Source: Pannonibacter sp. XCT-53
Lineage (GTDB): Bacteria > Pseudomonadota > Alphaproteobacteria > Rhizobiales > Stappiaceae
Reading direction: 5' to 3'
Assembly (NCBI RefSeq): GCF_009915765.1
Contig: NZ_JAABLQ010000001.1
Span: forward strand, 744,001 to 808,000
DNA: 64,000 nt
In this document: positions 1 to 11,916 of the stretch, one piece after another
Position numbering within the stretch: the first letter of the stretch is position 1
Layout of the letters: each line of letters starts with the position of its first letter
Made by a program: the position numbers and the translations under genes
The notes under the pieces: model-generated
The model's database searches: none
Told to the model about the DNA's origin: nothing
What the model saw: only the letters and a program-made list of their open reading frames with translations

Positions 1-1829
1 CGGGTCACGTGGACTTCACCATCGAGGTGGAGCGCTCGCTGCGCGTGCTTGACGGTGCCGTCGCCCTGCTGGACGCCAACGCCGGCGTCGAGCCCCAGAC
101 CGAGACCGTGTGGCGCCAGGCGGACAAGTACCGCGTGCCGCGCATGATCTTCGTCAACAAGATGGACAAGCTCGGTGCGGACTTCTACCGCTGCGTCGAG
201 ATGGTCAAGACCCGTCTGGGTGCCAAGGCCCTGTGCCTGCAGATCCCGGTCGGCGCCGAGAACGAGTTCGCCGGCGTTGTCGACCTGATCAAGATGAAGG
301 CGCTGATCTGGCGCGACGAGACCCTGGGCGCTGCCTGGGACGAAGTCGAGATCCCGGCTGACCTGGTCGACAAGGCCCAGGAATTCCGTGACGCCATGAT
401 CGAGACGGCCGTCGAAGTCGACGAAGCCGCGATGGAAGCCTACCTCGAGGGCAACGAGCCGGACGCCGAGACGCTGAAGGCCCTGATCCGCAAGGGCACC
501 ATTCGGGGCGAATTCGTTCCGATCTTCGCTGGCTCGGCTTTCAAGAACAAGGGCGTTCAGCCGCTGCTCGACGGCGTGGTGGACTACCTGCCGAGCCCGG
601 TCGACGTTCCGGCCATCAAGGGCATCGACCCGAAGACCGAGGGTGAGATCACCCGCACGTCCGGCGACGAAGAGCCCCTGTCCATGCTGGCGTTCAAGAT
701 CATGAACGACCCGTTCGTCGGCTCGCTCACCTTCTGCCGCATCTACTCGGGCGTTCTGAGCAAGGGCACGTCCCTGCAGAACACCGTGAAGGACAAGAAG
801 GAACGCGTTGGCCGCATGATGCAGATGCACGCCAACAGCCGTGAGGACATCGAGATCGCCTACGCCGGCGACATCGTTGCCATCGCGGGCCTCAAGGACA
901 CCACCACGGGCGACACCCTGTGTGACCCGAACAAGCCGGTGATCCTCGAGCGCATGGAGTTCCCGGAGCCGGTGATCGAGATCGCTGTCGAGCCGAAGAC
1001 CAAGGGCGACCAGGAAAAGATGGGCCTCGCGCTCAACCGCCTGGCGGCCGAGGATCCGTCCTTCCGCGTCAAGACCGACGAGGAAAGCGGCCAGACGATC
1101 ATCGCCGGCATGGGCGAACTGCACCTAGACATCATCGTCGACCGCATGCGTCGCGAGTTCAAGGTGGAGGCGAACATCGGTGCGCCGCAGGTGGCCTATC
1201 GCGAGACGATCACCCGCCGCGCCGAGATCGACTACACCCACAAGAAGCAGACCGGTGGTACCGGCCAGTTCGCCCGCGTCAAGCTGGTGATCGAGCCGAA
1301 CGAGGTTGGCAGCGGGTACAAGTTCGAGAGCCAGATCGTTGGTGGTTCGGTTCCGAAGGAATACATCCCGGGCGTCACCAAGGGTATCGAGAGCGTCATG
1401 TCCTCGGGTCCGCTGGCCGGATTCCCGATGGTCGACATCAAGGCGACCCTCACCGACGGTGCCTACCACGATGTGGACTCCTCGGTTCTCGCCTTCGAAA
1501 TCGCCGCTCGCGCCGGTTTCCGTGAAGCGATCGCCAAGGCTGCTCCGAAGCTCCTCGAGCCGATCATGAAGGTCGAGGTCGTGACCCCGGCGGACTACAT
1601 GGGCGACGTGATCGGCGACCTGAACTCCCGCCGTGGCCAGATCAACGGCACCGAAGACCGCGGTGTCGTCACCGCGATCACCGCGATGGTGCCGCTGGCC
1701 AACATGTTCGGCTACGTGAACAACCTGCGCTCGATGTCGCAGGGTCGTGCACAGTACTCGATGGTGTTCGATCACTACGAGCAGGTGCCGCAGGCCGTGG
1801 CAGACCAGGTTCAGGCGAAGTACGCCTGA
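1..1829 (+). CDS. fusA: Elongation factor G, 5'-truncated by the window edge
   Basis: This is the C-terminal part of the GTPase that drives tRNA and mRNA translocation on the ribosome. The reading frame is already open at the first bases and enters at the G3 switch region (GHVDF), so the P-loop and about the first 85 residues lie upstream. NKMD (G4) follows about 50 residues in, and domains II to V are complete to the stop. The first in-frame GTG at position 9 is an internal valine, not a start. It lies 48 bp before tuf, the normal str-operon order; rpsL and rpsG should lie just outside the window. Confidence 0.97.
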   Translation, partial: GHVDFTIEVERSLRVLDGAVALLDANAGVEPQTETVWRQADKYRVPRMIFVNKMDKLGADFYRCVEMVKTRLGAKALCLQIPVGAENEFAGVVDLIKMKALIWRDETLGAAWDEVEIPADLVDKAQEFRDAMIETAVEVDEAAMEAYLEGNEPDAETLKALIRKGTIRGEFVPIFAGSAFKNKGVQPLLDGVVDYLPSPVDVPAIKGIDPKTEGEITRTSGDEEPLSMLAFKIMNDPFVGSLTFCRIYSGVLSKGTSLQNTVKDKKERVGRMMQMHANSREDIEIAYAGDIVAIAGLKDTTTGDTLCDPNKPVILERMEFPEPVIEIAVEPKTKGDQEKMGLALNRLAAEDPSFRVKTDEESGQTIIAGMGELHLDIIVDRMRREFKVEANIGAPQVAYRETITRRAEIDYTHKKQTGGTGQFARVKLVIEPNEVGSGYKFESQIVGGSVPKEYIPGVTKGIESVMSSGPLAGFPMVDIKATLTDGAYHDVDSSVLAFEIAARAGFREAIAKAAPKLLEPIMKVEVVTPADYMGDVIGDLNSRRGQINGTEDRGVVTAITAMVPLANMFGYVNNLRSMSQGRAQYSMVFDHYEQVPQAVADQVQAKYA

Positions 1830-1877
1830 ACCAAGTCACCGTCCTTAAACAAGAATTAGAGAAAGCGGAGAAATCCG

Positions 1878-3068
<1,191 letters not shown>

Positions 3069-3083
3069 GTGGCTTGGTTCTCG

Positions 3084-3107
3084 GCCCTCCGCTGAGGTGC
3101 GGAGGGC
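3084..3107 (+). other. Stem-loop between tuf and rpsJ
   Basis: A perfect 9-bp stem (gccctccgc / gcggagggc) with a 6-nt loop lies in the 68-bp gap between tuf and rpsJ. No T-tract follows, so it is unlikely to be a full intrinsic terminator. It could stabilise the tuf mRNA 3' end, mark a processing site at the str/S10 junction, or be part of an S10 leader. The function is inferred. Confidence 0.5.
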
Positions 3108-3136
3108 AGGGGACCAGCCTAATCGGGAAATCTGAA

Positions 3137-3445
3137 ATGAACGGTCAGAATATCCGGATCCGCCTCAAGGCATTCGATCACCGTATTCTTGATGCTTCCA
3201 CCCGGGAGATCGTGAACACGGCGAAGCGGACCGGTGCGCAGGTGCGGGGACCCGTGCCGCTGCCGACGCGGATCGAGAAGTACACCGTGCTTCGCGGCCC
3301 GCATATCGACAAGAAAAGCCGCGATCAGTTCGAGATGCGCACGCACAAGCGCCTTCTCGACATCGTCGATCCGACCCCGCAGACGGTCGATGCTCTCATG
3401 AAGCTCGATCTCGCGGCCGGTGTCGACGTCGAGATCAAGCTCTGA
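3137..3445 (+). CDS. rpsJ: 30S ribosomal protein S10
   Basis: S10 binds the 30S head and, as NusE, takes part in antitermination. The product is 102 residues from the ATG at 3137 ([15 protein letters not shown]), the usual family length. The frame is open upstream to 3074, but that extension has no family similarity. The conserved loop ([21 protein letters not shown]) is present. It opens the S10 group, 68 bp after tuf. Confidence 0.97.
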   Translation: MNGQNIRIRLKAFDHRILDASTREIVNTAKRTGAQVRGPVPLPTRIEKYTVLRGPHIDKKSRDQFEMRTHKRLLDIVDPTPQTVDALMKLDLAAGVDVEIKL

Positions 3446-3468
3446 GTCGGATCGAAGGGGATACGCCA

Positions 3469-4176
3469 ATGCGTTCTGGAGTGATCGCTCAGAAGGTGGG
3501 CATGACGCGCATCTATAATGATGCCGGCGAGCATGTTCCGGTCACTGTGTTGCGGCTGGAAAATTGCCAGGTCGTTGCTCACCGCACTGACGAAAAGAAC
3601 GGCTACACCGCGCTGCAGCTCGGCGCTGGTGCTGCCAAGGTCAAGAACACGCCGAAGGCGATGCGCGGTCATTTTGCCGTCGCCAAGGTCGAGCCGAAGC
3701 GCACGCTCGCCGAATTCCGCGTCAGCCAGGGCAACCTGATTGACGTCGGCGCCGAGATCACCGCTGACCACTATGTCGCAGGCCAGTTCGTCGACGTGAC
3801 GGGCACCTCGATCGGTAAGGGCTTTGCCGGTGTCATGAAGCGCCACAACTTCGGTGGTGGCCGCGCTTCGCACGGTAACTCGGTGTCCCACCGCTCGCAC
3901 GGTTCGACCGGCCAGCGTCAGGACCCGGGCAAGGTGTTCAAGGGCAAGAAGATGGCTGGTCACATGGGCGATGTCCGCGTGACCACGCAGAACCTCAAGG
4001 TTGTCCGCACGGACGTGGAGCGCGGCCTCATCATGGTCGAGGGCTCCGTCCCGGGCGCGAAGGGCGGCTGGATCCTGGTTCGCGACGCCGTCAAGAAGGC
4101 GCTGCCGGAAGGCGTGCCGGTTCCGGGCGCGTTCCGGACCGTCGACGCGGCAGCCACGGTCAAGGAGAGTGAGTGA
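3469..4176 (+). CDS. rplC: 50S ribosomal protein L3
   Basis: L3 is an early 23S rRNA-binding assembly protein that reaches towards the peptidyl transferase centre. The 235-residue product begins [15 protein letters not shown] and contains the conserved loop segment [20 protein letters not shown]. Its C-terminus is about 20 residues longer than E. coli L3, as is common in alphaproteobacteria. The stop TGA shares one base with the rplD start (TGATG), indicating translational coupling. Confidence 0.97.
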   Translation: MRSGVIAQKVGMTRIYNDAGEHVPVTVLRLENCQVVAHRTDEKNGYTALQLGAGAAKVKNTPKAMRGHFAVAKVEPKRTLAEFRVSQGNLIDVGAEITADHYVAGQFVDVTGTSIGKGFAGVMKRHNFGGGRASHGNSVSHRSHGSTGQRQDPGKVFKGKKMAGHMGDVRVTTQNLKVVRTDVERGLIMVEGSVPGAKGGWILVRDAVKKALPEGVPVPGAFRTVDAAATVKESE

Positions 4177-4796
4177 TGGAACTTGAGGTCAAAACCCTCG
4201 AAGGTTCGGCCGCCGGTTCGATCACGGTGTCGGACGAGATCTTCGGTCTCGAGCCGCGCACGGATCTGATCCACCGCGTCGTTCGCTGGCAGCTTGCCAA
4301 GCGTCAGGCCGGGACCCACAAGGCGAAGGGCCGCTCGGAAGTGTCTGGCACCACGAAGAAGTTCGTGCGCCAGAAGGGCTCGGGCGGTGCGCGTCACGGC
4401 AACCGCAAGGCGCCGCAGTTCCGCGGTGGTGGCAAGGCGTTCGGTCCGGTCGTCCGTGACCACGCCCATGACCTGCCGAAGAAGGTGCGCGCCCTGGGTC
4501 TCGCCCATGCGCTGTCGTCCAAGGTGAAGGCCGGTTCGCTGATCGTCGTCGAGGATGCCAAGGCCGCTGAGGCCAAGACCAAGATGCTGAAGGAAAAGTT
4601 CGGCAAGCTGGGTCTGGCGAACGCCCTGATCATCGACGGTGCCGAGCTGGATGCGAACTTCGCGCTTGCCGCCCGCAACATCCCGTCGATCGACGTGCTG
4701 CCGGTTCAGGGCATCAACGTCTACGACGTCCTGCGTCGCAACACCCTGGTCCTGACCAAGGCTGCGGTGTCGGCCATCGAGGAGCGCTTCAAATGA
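4176..4796 (+). CDS. rplD: 50S ribosomal protein L4
   Basis: L4 binds 23S rRNA and lines the exit tunnel; in E. coli it also represses its own S10 operon. The ATG at 4176 gives 206 residues ([10 protein letters not shown]). A GTG one codon earlier is also open, but the ATG overlaps the rplC stop as expected for coupled genes. The basic tunnel loop (residues about 45-90, rich in K, R and G) is intact. Whether L4 autoregulation exists here cannot be seen. Confidence 0.96.
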   Translation: MELEVKTLEGSAAGSITVSDEIFGLEPRTDLIHRVVRWQLAKRQAGTHKAKGRSEVSGTTKKFVRQKGSGGARHGNRKAPQFRGGGKAFGPVVRDHAHDLPKKVRALGLAHALSSKVKAGSLIVVEDAKAAEAKTKMLKEKFGKLGLANALIIDGAELDANFALAARNIPSIDVLPVQGINVYDVLRRNTLVLTKAAVSAIEERFK

Positions 4797-5086
4797 GCAA
4801 GATCGCTCACTACGACAAGATCGTCAGCCCGGTGATCACCGAGAAGGCGACCATGGCTGCCGAGCAGAACAAGGTGGTCTTCAAGGTCGCCCAGTCGGCG
4901 ACCAAGCCGGAAATCAAGGCAGCGGTCGAAGCCCTGTTCGGGGTCAAGGTCACTGCGGTGAACACTCTGGTCCGCAAGGGCAAGCTGAAGCGCTTCCGTG
5001 GCCGTCTCGGCCAGCAGTCTGACGTCAAGAAGGCTGTCGTGACGCTTGCCGAAGGTCAGTCGATCGACGTGACCACCGGGCTCTGA
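4793..5086 (+). CDS. rplW: 50S ribosomal protein L23
   Basis: L23 sits at the polypeptide exit and is the docking point for trigger factor and SRP. The protein is 97 residues. It opens with the conserved segment [14 protein letters not shown] and has the basic C-terminal loop [20 protein letters not shown]. The start overlaps the rplD stop in an ATGA arrangement, so translation is probably coupled. Confidence 0.96.
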   Translation: MSKIAHYDKIVSPVITEKATMAAEQNKVVFKVAQSATKPEIKAAVEALFGVKVTAVNTLVRKGKLKRFRGRLGQQSDVKKAVVTLAEGQSIDVTTGL

Positions 5087-5103
5087 GGCGGGGACAGGAA
5101 ACA

Positions 5104-5937
5104 ATGGCACTTAAGACCTTCAACCCCACGTCCCCGGGCCGGCGCCAGCTGGTTCAGGTGGACCGCGCCGACCTCTGGAAGGGCAAGCCGGTCAAGACCC
5201 TGACCGAAGGCCTGAACAAGACCGGTGGCCGCAACAACCTGGGCCGTCTCACCGCCCGCAACGTCGGTGGTGGTCACAAGCGCAGCTACCGTCTGGTGGA
5301 CTTCAAGCGTCGCAAGTTCGACGTTCCGGCCACCGTCGAGCGGCTCGAGTATGACCCGAACCGCACCGCCTTCATCGCCCTGATCCGCTATGCGGACGGC
5401 GAGCTGGCCTACATCCTGGCGCCGCAGCGTCTGGCAGCCGGCGACACCGTCGTCTCCGGTCAGTCCGTCGACGTGAAGCCGGGCAACGCGATGCCGCTGG
5501 CCTCGATCCCGGTGGGCACGATCGTGCACAACGTCGAGCTGAAGCCGGGCAAGGGCGGTCAGATCGCCCGTTCCGCCGGTGCCTTCGTGCAGATCGTCGG
5601 TCGCGACCAGGGCTACACCGTGCTGCGCCTGATGTCGGGCGAACAGCGCCGCGTGCTGGGCACCTGCATGGCCTCCATCGGTGCCGTGTCCAACCCGGAC
5701 CACGGCAACATCAACCTCGGCAAGGCTGGTCGTTCCCGCTGGCTTGGCATTCGTCCGCACACCCGCGGTGTTGCCATGAACCCGGTCGACCATCCGCACG
5801 GTGGTGGTGAAGGCCGTACCTCCGGTGGCCGTCATCCGGTTACCCCGTGGGGTAAGCCGACCAAGGGCAAGCGCACGCGTCGCAACAAGTCTACGGCGAA
5901 GTTCATCGTTCGTAGCCGTCATGCGCGCAAGAGTTAA
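5104..5937 (+). CDS. rplB: 50S ribosomal protein L2
   Basis: L2 is a core 23S rRNA-binding protein needed for subunit association and peptidyl transfer. The 277-residue product has the conserved C-terminal motif [13 protein letters not shown], whose histidine is the functionally important one, and the usual basic tail. It lies 17 bp after rplW with a GGGGACAGGA ribosome site. Confidence 0.98.
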   Translation: MALKTFNPTSPGRRQLVQVDRADLWKGKPVKTLTEGLNKTGGRNNLGRLTARNVGGGHKRSYRLVDFKRRKFDVPATVERLEYDPNRTAFIALIRYADGELAYILAPQRLAAGDTVVSGQSVDVKPGNAMPLASIPVGTIVHNVELKPGKGGQIARSAGAFVQIVGRDQGYTVLRLMSGEQRRVLGTCMASIGAVSNPDHGNINLGKAGRSRWLGIRPHTRGVAMNPVDHPHGGGEGRTSGGRHPVTPWGKPTKGKRTRRNKSTAKFIVRSRHARKS

Positions 5938-5949
5938 GAGGTACGGATC

Positions 5950-6228
5950 GTGACACGTTCGATCTGGAAAGGTCCGTTTGTCGACGGGTATCTGCTGAAG
6001 AAGGCGGACAAGGTTCGTGAGTCCGGCCGCAACGAGGTCATCAAGACCTGGAGCCGCCGTTCGACCATCCTTCCGCAGTTCGTTGGCCTGACGTTCGGCG
6101 TTTACAACGGGCAGAAGCACATCCCGGTGCTGGTGTCTGAAGAGATGATCGGCCAGAAGTTCGGCGAGTTCTCGCCGACCCGGACCTACTACGGTCATGG
6201 CGCCGACAAGAAGGCGAAGAGGAAGTAA
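5950..6228 (+). CDS. rpsS: 30S ribosomal protein S19
   Basis: S19 contacts 16S rRNA in the 30S head near the A site. The gene starts at GTG 5950 ([16 protein letters not shown]), 12 bp after rplB, with GAGG upstream. The 92-residue length and the motif [13 protein letters not shown] fit the family. Confidence 0.97.
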   Translation: MTRSIWKGPFVDGYLLKKADKVRESGRNEVIKTWSRRSTILPQFVGLTFGVYNGQKHIPVLVSEEMIGQKFGEFSPTRTYYGHGADKKAKRK

Positions 6229-6230
6229 CG

Positions 6231-6611
6231 ATGGGCAAGCCGAAGCGTGAGCGGACGCTCGCCGACAACGAGGCCAAGGCGATCGCACGCATGCTGCGCG
6301 TGTCGCCGCAGAAGCTGAACCTCGTGGCGGCTGCGATCCGCGGCAAGAAGGTCGGTTCCGCACTCGCGGACCTGACGTTCTCCCGCAAGCGCATCGCCGG
6401 CGACGTCAAGAAGACCTTGATGTCGGCGATTGCGAATGCCGAGAACAACCACGACCTGGACGTGGACCGTCTGGTGGTCGCCGAAGCCCATGTGGGCAAG
6501 GCGTTCGTCATCAAGCGCTTCCACGCCCGCGCTCGCGGCCGTGCTGGCCGGATCGAGAAGCCGTTCTCGAACCTGACCATCGTTGTCCGTGAAGTCGAGG
6601 AGACTGCCTGA
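6231..6611 (+). CDS. rplV: 50S ribosomal protein L22
   Basis: L22 forms part of the exit-tunnel constriction. The product is 126 residues, and the beta-hairpin segment ([18 protein letters not shown]) that reaches into the tunnel is clear. It starts 2 bp after the rpsS stop, and its own stop overlaps the rpsC start by one base (TGATG). Confidence 0.97.
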   Translation: MGKPKRERTLADNEAKAIARMLRVSPQKLNLVAAAIRGKKVGSALADLTFSRKRIAGDVKKTLMSAIANAENNHDLDVDRLVVAEAHVGKAFVIKRFHARARGRAGRIEKPFSNLTIVVREVEETA

Positions 6612-7345
6612 TGGGACACAAAGTTAACCCGATCGGCATGCGCCTCGGGATCAACCGCACCTGGGATTCGCGCTGGTACGCCAACAAGGGCGAATACGGC
6701 AAGCTGCTGCATGAGGACTTCCGCATCCGCGAATACCTCATGACCGAGCTGAAGCAGGCGGCGGTGTCCAAGATCGTCATCGAGCGCCCGCACAAGAAGT
6801 GCCGCGTCACCATCCACTCCGGTCGTCCGGGCGTGGTGATCGGCAAGAAGGGTGCGGACATCGAGAAGCTGCGCAAGAAGCTTGCCTCGATCACCGACGC
6901 CGAAGTGCACATCAACATTGTTGAAGTGCGCAAGCCGGAAATCGACGCGAACCTGGTGGCTGCCTCCATCGCCCAGCAGCTGGAGCGCCGCGTGGCGTTC
7001 CGCCGTGCGATGAAGCGCGCCGTCCAGTCTGCGATGCGCCTCGGCGCCCAGGGCATCCGCATCAACTGCGGCGGTCGTCTGGGCGGTGCGGAAATCGCCC
7101 GTCTGGAGTGGTATCGTGAAGGCCGTGTGCCGCTGCACACCTTGCGCGCCGACATCGATTATGGCACAGCGACTGCCCACACCGCCTATGGCGCCTGCGG
7201 CGTCAAGGTCTGGATCTTCAAGGGTGAGATCCTCGAGCACGATCCGATGGCGTCTGAGCGCCGGGCGAACGACAGCTCGGATGCGAATCAGAGTGATCGC
7301 GGCCCGCGCCGTGATCGTGATCGGGGTCGCGAGCGCGCTGCCTGA
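6611..7345 (+). CDS. rpsC: 30S ribosomal protein S3
   Basis: S3 lines the mRNA entry channel of the 30S subunit and contributes to mRNA unwinding. The KH domain signature [14 protein letters not shown] and the C-terminal domain ([25 protein letters not shown]) are present. The last 30 residues form a charged Arg/Asp-rich tail (about residues 215-244) that is longer than in E. coli and looks disordered. Its start overlaps the rplV stop. Confidence 0.97.
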   Translation: MGHKVNPIGMRLGINRTWDSRWYANKGEYGKLLHEDFRIREYLMTELKQAAVSKIVIERPHKKCRVTIHSGRPGVVIGKKGADIEKLRKKLASITDAEVHINIVEVRKPEIDANLVAASIAQQLERRVAFRRAMKRAVQSAMRLGAQGIRINCGGRLGGAEIARLEWYREGRVPLHTLRADIDYGTATAHTAYGACGVKVWIFKGEILEHDPMASERRANDSSDANQSDRGPRRDRDRGRERAA

Positions 7346-7384
7346 TAAGGCAGCGTTGCATCGCCAGGAAACGAGAGAAAAACG

Positions 7385-7798
7385 ATGCTGCAACCGAAGC
7401 GAACGAAGTTCCGCAAGCAGCACAAGGGCCGCATCCATGGCCTCGCGAAGGGCGGGACTGACCTGAACTTCGGCGAGTTCGGCCTCAAGGCCTTGGAGCC
7501 GGAGCGTGTTACCGCGCGCCAGATCGAGGCAGCCCGTCGTGCCATCACCCGCTACATGAAGCGTGCGGGTCGCGTGTGGATCCGGATTTTCCCGGACGTC
7601 CCTGTGTCCTCCAAGCCGGCGGAAGTCCGCATGGGTAAGGGTAAGGGTGCTCCGGACTACTGGGCCTGCCGTGTGAAGCCGGGCCGTATCATGTTCGAGA
7701 TCGACGGTGTGTCCGAAGAAATCGCACGTGAGGCCATGCGTCTTGGCGCTGCCAAGCTGCCGATCAAGTGCCGGTTCATCCAGCGGATCGCCGAGTAA
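7385..7798 (+). CDS. rplP: 50S ribosomal protein L16
   Basis: L16 lies near the A-site tRNA elbow and organises the peptidyl transferase region. The 137-residue product begins [16 protein letters not shown] and carries the conserved [19 protein letters not shown] segment. A 39-bp gap with a good ribosome site (CGAGAG) separates it from rpsC. Confidence 0.97.
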   Translation: MLQPKRTKFRKQHKGRIHGLAKGGTDLNFGEFGLKALEPERVTARQIEAARRAITRYMKRAGRVWIRIFPDVPVSSKPAEVRMGKGKGAPDYWACRVKPGRIMFEIDGVSEEIAREAMRLGAAKLPIKCRFIQRIAE

Positions 7799-7821
7799 GG
7801 CCGTCGAGGAGATATTGAGCC

Positions 7822-8022
7822 ATGAAGGCAAATGATGTAAGGGCCAAGACCCTCGACGAGCTCCGCACGGAGCTCGAAGCCCTCAAGAAGGAGCAGTTCA
7901 ACCTGCGCTTCCAGAAGGCAACGGGTCAGCTCGAGAACACCGGTCGCGTCCGGCAGATCCGCCGTGACATTGCCCGGATCCAGACGATCATGCGCGAGAA
8001 GCGCGTGGGCGCAAGCGCGTAA
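7822..8022 (+). CDS. rpmC: 50S ribosomal protein L29
   Basis: L29 sits beside L23 at the tunnel exit. The 66-residue helical-hairpin protein has the typical [18 protein letters not shown] and [17 protein letters not shown] segments. It is 23 bp after rplP, and rpsQ follows after 10 bp. Confidence 0.95.
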   Translation: MKANDVRAKTLDELRTELEALKKEQFNLRFQKATGQLENTGRVRQIRRDIARIQTIMREKRVGASA

Positions 8023-8032
8023 GGAGACGACA

Positions 8033-8260
8033 ATGCCGAAACGCATCCTGCAGGGCACCGTTGTCAGCAACGCGAATGACAAGACGGTGACGGTGAAGGT
8101 GGAGCGTCGCTTCACGCACCCGCTGTTGAAGAAGACCGTCCGCCGCTCGAAGAAGTATCGGGCGCATGACGAGAACAACCAGTGCCAGGTTGGCGACACC
8201 GTTCAGATCGAAGAGTGCGCGCCGATCTCGAAGATGAAGCGTTGGACCGTGGTCAGCTGA
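8033..8260 (+). CDS. rpsQ: 30S ribosomal protein S17
   Basis: S17 is a primary 16S rRNA-binding protein with an OB fold. The ATG at 8033, preceded by AAGGAG, gives 75 residues ([17 protein letters not shown]). A longer open frame begins inside rpmC but lacks family similarity. The [19 protein letters not shown] segment is diagnostic. Confidence 0.95.
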   Translation: MPKRILQGTVVSNANDKTVTVKVERRFTHPLLKKTVRRSKKYRAHDENNQCQVGDTVQIEECAPISKMKRWTVVS

Positions 8261-8292
8261 CCACGGGCCTGTTTGAGCATCCGGCGCCCGTG
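8261..8292 (+). other. Stem-loop between rpsQ and rplN
   Basis: An 8-bp perfect inverted repeat (ccacgggc / gcccgtgg) with a 16-nt loop begins right after the rpsQ stop, at the S10/spc junction. No T-run follows, so readthrough is expected. It may be a processing or stability element; this is inferred only. Confidence 0.4.
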
Positions 8293-8328
8293 GCAGGAGC
8301 GTCGTGGATAGAATAAGGCGGCCAAGTC

Positions 8329-8697
8329 ATGATTCAGATGCAAACAAACCTCGACGTGGCGGATAATTCCGGCGCCCGTCGTGTCATGTGCATCAAGGTG
8401 CTCGGCGGCTCGAAGCGGAAGTATGCCCGCGTTGGCGACATCATCGTCGTCAGCATCAAGGAAGCTATTCCGCGCGGCCGCGTCAAGAAGGGCGACGTGA
8501 TGAAGGCGGTCGTCGTGCGTACGGCGAAGGACATTCGTCGTCCCGACGGCAGCGTGATCCGGTTCGATCGCAACGCGGCGGTCCTGGTCAACAACAACAA
8601 GGAGCCGATCGGCACCCGTATCTTTGGGCCGGTGCCGCGCGAGCTCCGTGCAAAGAACCACATGAAGATCATTTCGCTCGCGCCGGAGGTGCTCTGA
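8329..8697 (+). CDS. rplN: 50S ribosomal protein L14
   Basis: L14 binds 23S rRNA at the subunit interface and contacts bridge B8. The 122-residue product starts [19 protein letters not shown], the family signature. It is the first spc-group gene, 68 bp after rpsQ, and its stop overlaps the rplX start by one base. Confidence 0.98.
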   Translation: MIQMQTNLDVADNSGARRVMCIKVLGGSKRKYARVGDIIVVSIKEAIPRGRVKKGDVMKAVVVRTAKDIRRPDGSVIRFDRNAAVLVNNNKEPIGTRIFGPVPRELRAKNHMKIISLAPEVL

Positions 8698-9014
8698 TGG
8701 CTGCGAAAATTAAAAAAGGCGACACGGTTGTCGTGCTCGCCGGTCGTGACAAGGGCAAGACCGGCGTCGTGCTGCAGATGCTGCCGAGCGACAACAAGGC
8801 CCTGGTGCGCGGCGTGAACGTCGTTCGCCGCCATCAGCGCCAGACGCAGACCCAGGAAGCAGGCATCGTGGCCAAGGAAGCCCCGATCCACCTGTCCAAC
8901 CTGGCGGTTGCCGATCCGAAGGACGGCAAGCCGACCCGCGTCGGGTTCAAGGTTCTGGAAGATGGCCGTAAGGTCCGTGTGGCCAAGCGTTCGGGAGACC
9001 TGATCGATGGCTGA
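8697..9014 (+). CDS. rplX: 50S ribosomal protein L24
   Basis: L24 is an assembly-initiating protein with a KOW motif ([20 protein letters not shown], near the N-terminus). The ATG at 8697 overlaps the rplN stop (TGATG) and gives 105 residues. A longer frame opens inside rplN, but that upstream part is a shadow of L14. The 3' end overlaps rplE by 8 bp. Confidence 0.96.
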   Translation: MAAKIKKGDTVVVLAGRDKGKTGVVLQMLPSDNKALVRGVNVVRRHQRQTQTQEAGIVAKEAPIHLSNLAVADPKDGKPTRVGFKVLEDGRKVRVAKRSGDLIDG

Positions 9015-9564
9015 GACCAACTACGTGCCGCGGCTGAGGACGCACTACGAGACCGTCGTGCGCAAGCAGCTGCAGGAAAAGTTCAACTACCAGAACCCGA
9101 TGCAGATCCCGGGTCTCGAGAAGATCGTCCTGAACATGGGCGTCGGCGAGGCCGTCGGTGACAGCAAGAAGGTCAAGATCGCGGCGGAAGACCTGGCGCT
9201 CATCGCCGGCCAGAAGCCGGTGATCACCAAGGCGACCAAGTCCATCGCGACCTTCAAGGTCCGTGAGGGCATGCCGCTCGGGACCAAGGTCACCCTGCGC
9301 CGGGCGCAGATGTTCGAGTTCCTGGATCGGCTGATCACCATCGCGCTGCCGCGCGTGCGTGACTTCCGGGGCCTGAACCCGAAGAGCTTCGATGGTCGCG
9401 GCAACTACGCCATGGGCATCAAGGAACACATCGTGTTCCCCGAGATCGAGTACGACAAGGTCGACCAGATCTGGGGCATGGACATCGTGGTCTGCACGAG
9501 TGCCCAGACCGATGACGAAGCGCGCGAGCTGCTGCGCGCGTTCAACTTCCCGTTCCGCAAGTAA
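9007..9564 (+). CDS. rplE: 50S ribosomal protein L5
   Basis: L5 binds 5S rRNA and the P-site tRNA. The 185-residue protein has the conserved block [16 protein letters not shown] and [17 protein letters not shown]. The gene overlaps the end of rplX by 8 bp, indicating coupled translation. Confidence 0.97.
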   Translation: MAETNYVPRLRTHYETVVRKQLQEKFNYQNPMQIPGLEKIVLNMGVGEAVGDSKKVKIAAEDLALIAGQKPVITKATKSIATFKVREGMPLGTKVTLRRAQMFEFLDRLITIALPRVRDFRGLNPKSFDGRGNYAMGIKEHIVFPEIEYDKVDQIWGMDIVVCTSAQTDDEARELLRAFNFPFRK

Positions 9565-9597
9565 CGCGGACATACGGGAAAGGAACGAGGAACAACG

Positions 9598-9903
9598 ATG
9601 GCGAAGAAGAGCGCGATCGAGAAGAACAAGCGGCGCGAACGTCTTGTGAAGAAGTATGCCGCCAAGCGTGCAGCTCTCAAGGCTAAGGCCAACGACGAGA
9701 CCCTGTCTCTGGAAGACCGTTTCGCGGCACGTCTGCAGCTTGCTGCCCTGCCGCGCAACTCGGCTCCGAGCCGTATCCGGAACCGGTGCGAAGTCACCGG
9801 CCGTCCGCGCGGCTTCTATCGGAAGCTGAAGATGTCGCGCGTTGCGCTGCGTGAACTGGGCTCCCTGGGCAAGATCCCGGGCCTGGTCAAGTCGAGCTGG
9901 TAA
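9598..9903 (+). CDS. rpsN: 30S ribosomal protein S14, long zinc-less form
   Basis: S14 is a late 30S-head assembly protein. The product is 101 residues and lacks the CxxC pairs of the short zinc-binding form; its single cysteine lies in the [13 protein letters not shown] motif. This is the usual C-minus type of proteobacteria. A strong AAGGAACGAGG ribosome region precedes the ATG. Confidence 0.97.
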   Translation: MAKKSAIEKNKRRERLVKKYAAKRAALKAKANDETLSLEDRFAARLQLAALPRNSAPSRIRNRCEVTGRPRGFYRKLKMSRVALRELGSLGKIPGLVKSSW

Positions 9904-9915
9904 GGAGAGGCTGCG

Positions 9916-10314
9916 ATGGCGATTTCCGATCCGTTGGGTGACATGATCACCCGCATCCGGAATGCGCAGATGCGCGGCAAGAGCAAGGTTTCCACGCCGA
10001 ACTCTAAGCTGCGCCAGCATGTACTTGATGTCCTGGCCAAGGAAGGGTACATCCGGGGTTATTCGACGGTCGAATTCGAGGGCGGCAAGTCCGAGCTCGA
10101 GATCGAACTCAAGTACTTCGACGGCCAGCCGGTCATCCGCGAGATCGAGCGGATTTCCAAGCCGGGCCGCCGGGTGTACTCGTCGGTGAAGAACATCCCG
10201 CACGTGGCAAATGGCCTGGGCGTGTCGATCCTGTCGACTCCGCGCGGTGTCATGGCTGACCATCAGGCGCGGGAAGAAAATGTTGGTGGCGAGGTTCTCT
10301 GCCGCGTCTTCTGA
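9916..10314 (+). CDS. rpsH: 30S ribosomal protein S8
   Basis: S8 is a primary 16S rRNA binder; in E. coli it also represses the spc operon by binding mRNA near rplE. The 132-residue product begins [16 protein letters not shown] and ends with GGEVLCRVF, both typical. It starts 12 bp after rpsN with AAGGAGAGG upstream. No S8-operator-like hairpin was identified. Confidence 0.97.
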   Translation: MAISDPLGDMITRIRNAQMRGKSKVSTPNSKLRQHVLDVLAKEGYIRGYSTVEFEGGKSELEIELKYFDGQPVIREIERISKPGRRVYSSVKNIPHVANGLGVSILSTPRGVMADHQAREENVGGEVLCRVF

Positions 10315-10355
10315 CGCGGCGGGGTAATCCTATTGTTTGTGACAAGGTTGATCAG

Positions 10356-10889
10356 ATGTCTCGCATTGGCAAGAAGCCAGTCCCCGTGCCGAGCGGGGTA
10401 ACGGCAACGATCAACGGCCGCACGATCGAGGTCAAGGGCCCGAAGGGACAGCTGTCCCTCGTGCTCAACGACAACGTGACGGCCGAAGTGAATGAGGGCG
10501 GCATCAGCGTGCAGCCCGTGAGCAAGACCCAGACCGCGCGTGCCATGTGGGGCATGTCGCGGACCATGGTCCAGAACCTGGTGACCGGTGTGAGCCAGGG
10601 CTTCGAGCGCAAGCTCGAGATCACCGGTGTGGGTTATCGTGCGCAGGTCCAGGGCAGCAATCTTCAGCTGGCTCTCGGCTATTCGCATGACGTGGTCTAC
10701 GAGATCCCGGCCGGCATTGAAATCAAGTGCCCCAAGCCGACGGAAATCCTCATCTCCGGCATCGACAAGCAGGTGGTGGGTCAGGTCGCGGCGAATATCC
10801 GTGAGTATCGTGGTCCCGAGCCGTACAAGGGCAAGGGTATCCGCTATGCGGGCGAGTACATCGTTCGCAAAGAAGGCAAGAAGAAGTAA
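10356..10889 (+). CDS. rplF: 50S ribosomal protein L6
   Basis: L6 sits near the sarcin-ricin loop, where it helps form the factor-binding site. The 177-residue protein shows the twofold repeat typical of L6, with the conserved C-terminal block [21 protein letters not shown]. It lies 41 bp after rpsH. Confidence 0.97.
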   Translation: MSRIGKKPVPVPSGVTATINGRTIEVKGPKGQLSLVLNDNVTAEVNEGGISVQPVSKTQTARAMWGMSRTMVQNLVTGVSQGFERKLEITGVGYRAQVQGSNLQLALGYSHDVVYEIPAGIEIKCPKPTEILISGIDKQVVGQVAANIREYRGPEPYKGKGIRYAGEYIVRKEGKKK

Positions 10890-10901
10890 CGGAACCGGAT
10901 C

Positions 10902-11264
10902 ATGGCGAACAGCAAAATTGCTTTCGAGCGTCGTCGCGATCGTGTGCGCCGTTCGATCAAGAAGGTCGCGAACGGTCGTCCGCGTCTCTCTGTATTCCGG
11001 TCGTCGAAGCAGATCTATGCCCAGATCATCGACGATCAGAAGGGGCACACCATTGCCTCGGCTTCTACGATCGAAAAGGATCTGCGGAGCAGCCTGAAGA
11101 CGGGCGCCGACGTGTCAGCTGCGGCTGCTGTCGGCAAGCTTGTCGCCGAGCGCGCACTCGCCGCTGGCGTCAAGCAGGTCGTGTTCGACCGTGGCGGGTA
11201 CCAGTATCACGGGCGCGTCAAGGCGCTCGCTGATGCGGCCCGCGAGGGCGGACTTGAATTCTGA
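10902..11264 (+). CDS. rplR: 50S ribosomal protein L18
   Basis: L18 carries 5S rRNA into the 50S subunit together with L5. The product is 120 residues. The N-terminal basic segment and the [20 protein letters not shown] and [21 protein letters not shown] blocks match the family. It is 12 bp downstream of rplF. Confidence 0.97.
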   Translation: MANSKIAFERRRDRVRRSIKKVANGRPRLSVFRSSKQIYAQIIDDQKGHTIASASTIEKDLRSSLKTGADVSAAAAVGKLVAERALAAGVKQVVFDRGGYQYHGRVKALADAAREGGLEF

Positions 11265-11266
11265 CC

Positions 11267-11282
11267 AGCGCCCGTTGGCGCT
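11267..11282 (+). other. Small stem-loop between rplR and rpsE
   Basis: A 6-bp stem (agcgcc / ggcgct) with the tetraloop CGTT begins 2 bp after the rplR stop. It lacks a T-tract and leaves the rpsE ribosome site free. It is probably a minor mRNA structure. Confidence 0.3.
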
Positions 11283-11305
11283 CTGAAGAACGGAAGACAA
11301 ATACA

Positions 11306-11875
11306 ATGGCGAGACAGGACATGCGGGAGCGCGATCGCGAAGAGCGCGACAGCGAATTCGTCGACAAGCTCGTGCACATCAACCGCGTCGCGAAGGTGGT
11401 CAAGGGTGGCCGCCGGTTCGGCTTTGCCGCGCTCGTCGTCGTCGGTGACCAGAAGGGCCGCGTTGGCTTCGGTCATGGCAAGGCACGTGAAGTGCCGGAA
11501 GCCATCCGCAAGGCAACCGAGGCAGCCAAGCGTGCCATGGTGCGCGTGCCGCTGCGCGAAGGCCGGACCCTGCATCATGACGTCGAAGGCCGTCACGGTG
11601 CCGGCAAGGTGATCCTGCGTGCGGCTCCGGCCGGTACCGGGATCATCGCCGGTGGCCCGATGCGCGCCGTCTTCGAGACGCTCGGCGTGCAGGACGTTGT
11701 GGCGAAGTCGCTGGGGTCCTCCAACCCCTACAACATGGTGCGTGCCACCTTTGACGCCCTGACCCGCGAAGACAGCCCGCGCTCCGTCGCGGCCCGTCGC
11801 GGTCTGAAGGTGTCGGTGATCCAGGCGCGTCGCCGTGACAACGATGACACGGTGGCGGCCGGCGCCGAGGCTTGA
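11306..11875 (+). CDS. rpsE: 30S ribosomal protein S5
   Basis: S5 shapes the decoding-site side of the 30S subunit and affects accuracy. The 189-residue product has the N-terminal [19 protein letters not shown] motif, the loop linked to spectinomycin resistance in other species, and the second-domain motif [18 protein letters not shown]. It is 41 bp after rplR. Confidence 0.97.
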   Translation: MARQDMRERDREERDSEFVDKLVHINRVAKVVKGGRRFGFAALVVVGDQKGRVGFGHGKAREVPEAIRKATEAAKRAMVRVPLREGRTLHHDVEGRHGAGKVILRAAPAGTGIIAGGPMRAVFETLGVQDVVAKSLGSSNPYNMVRATFDALTREDSPRSVAARRGLKVSVIQARRRDNDDTVAAGAEA

Positions 11876-11916
11876 TCCTCGGCGCTCCGCTCACCAAGTG
11901 AACGAGGGGTAGTTCC

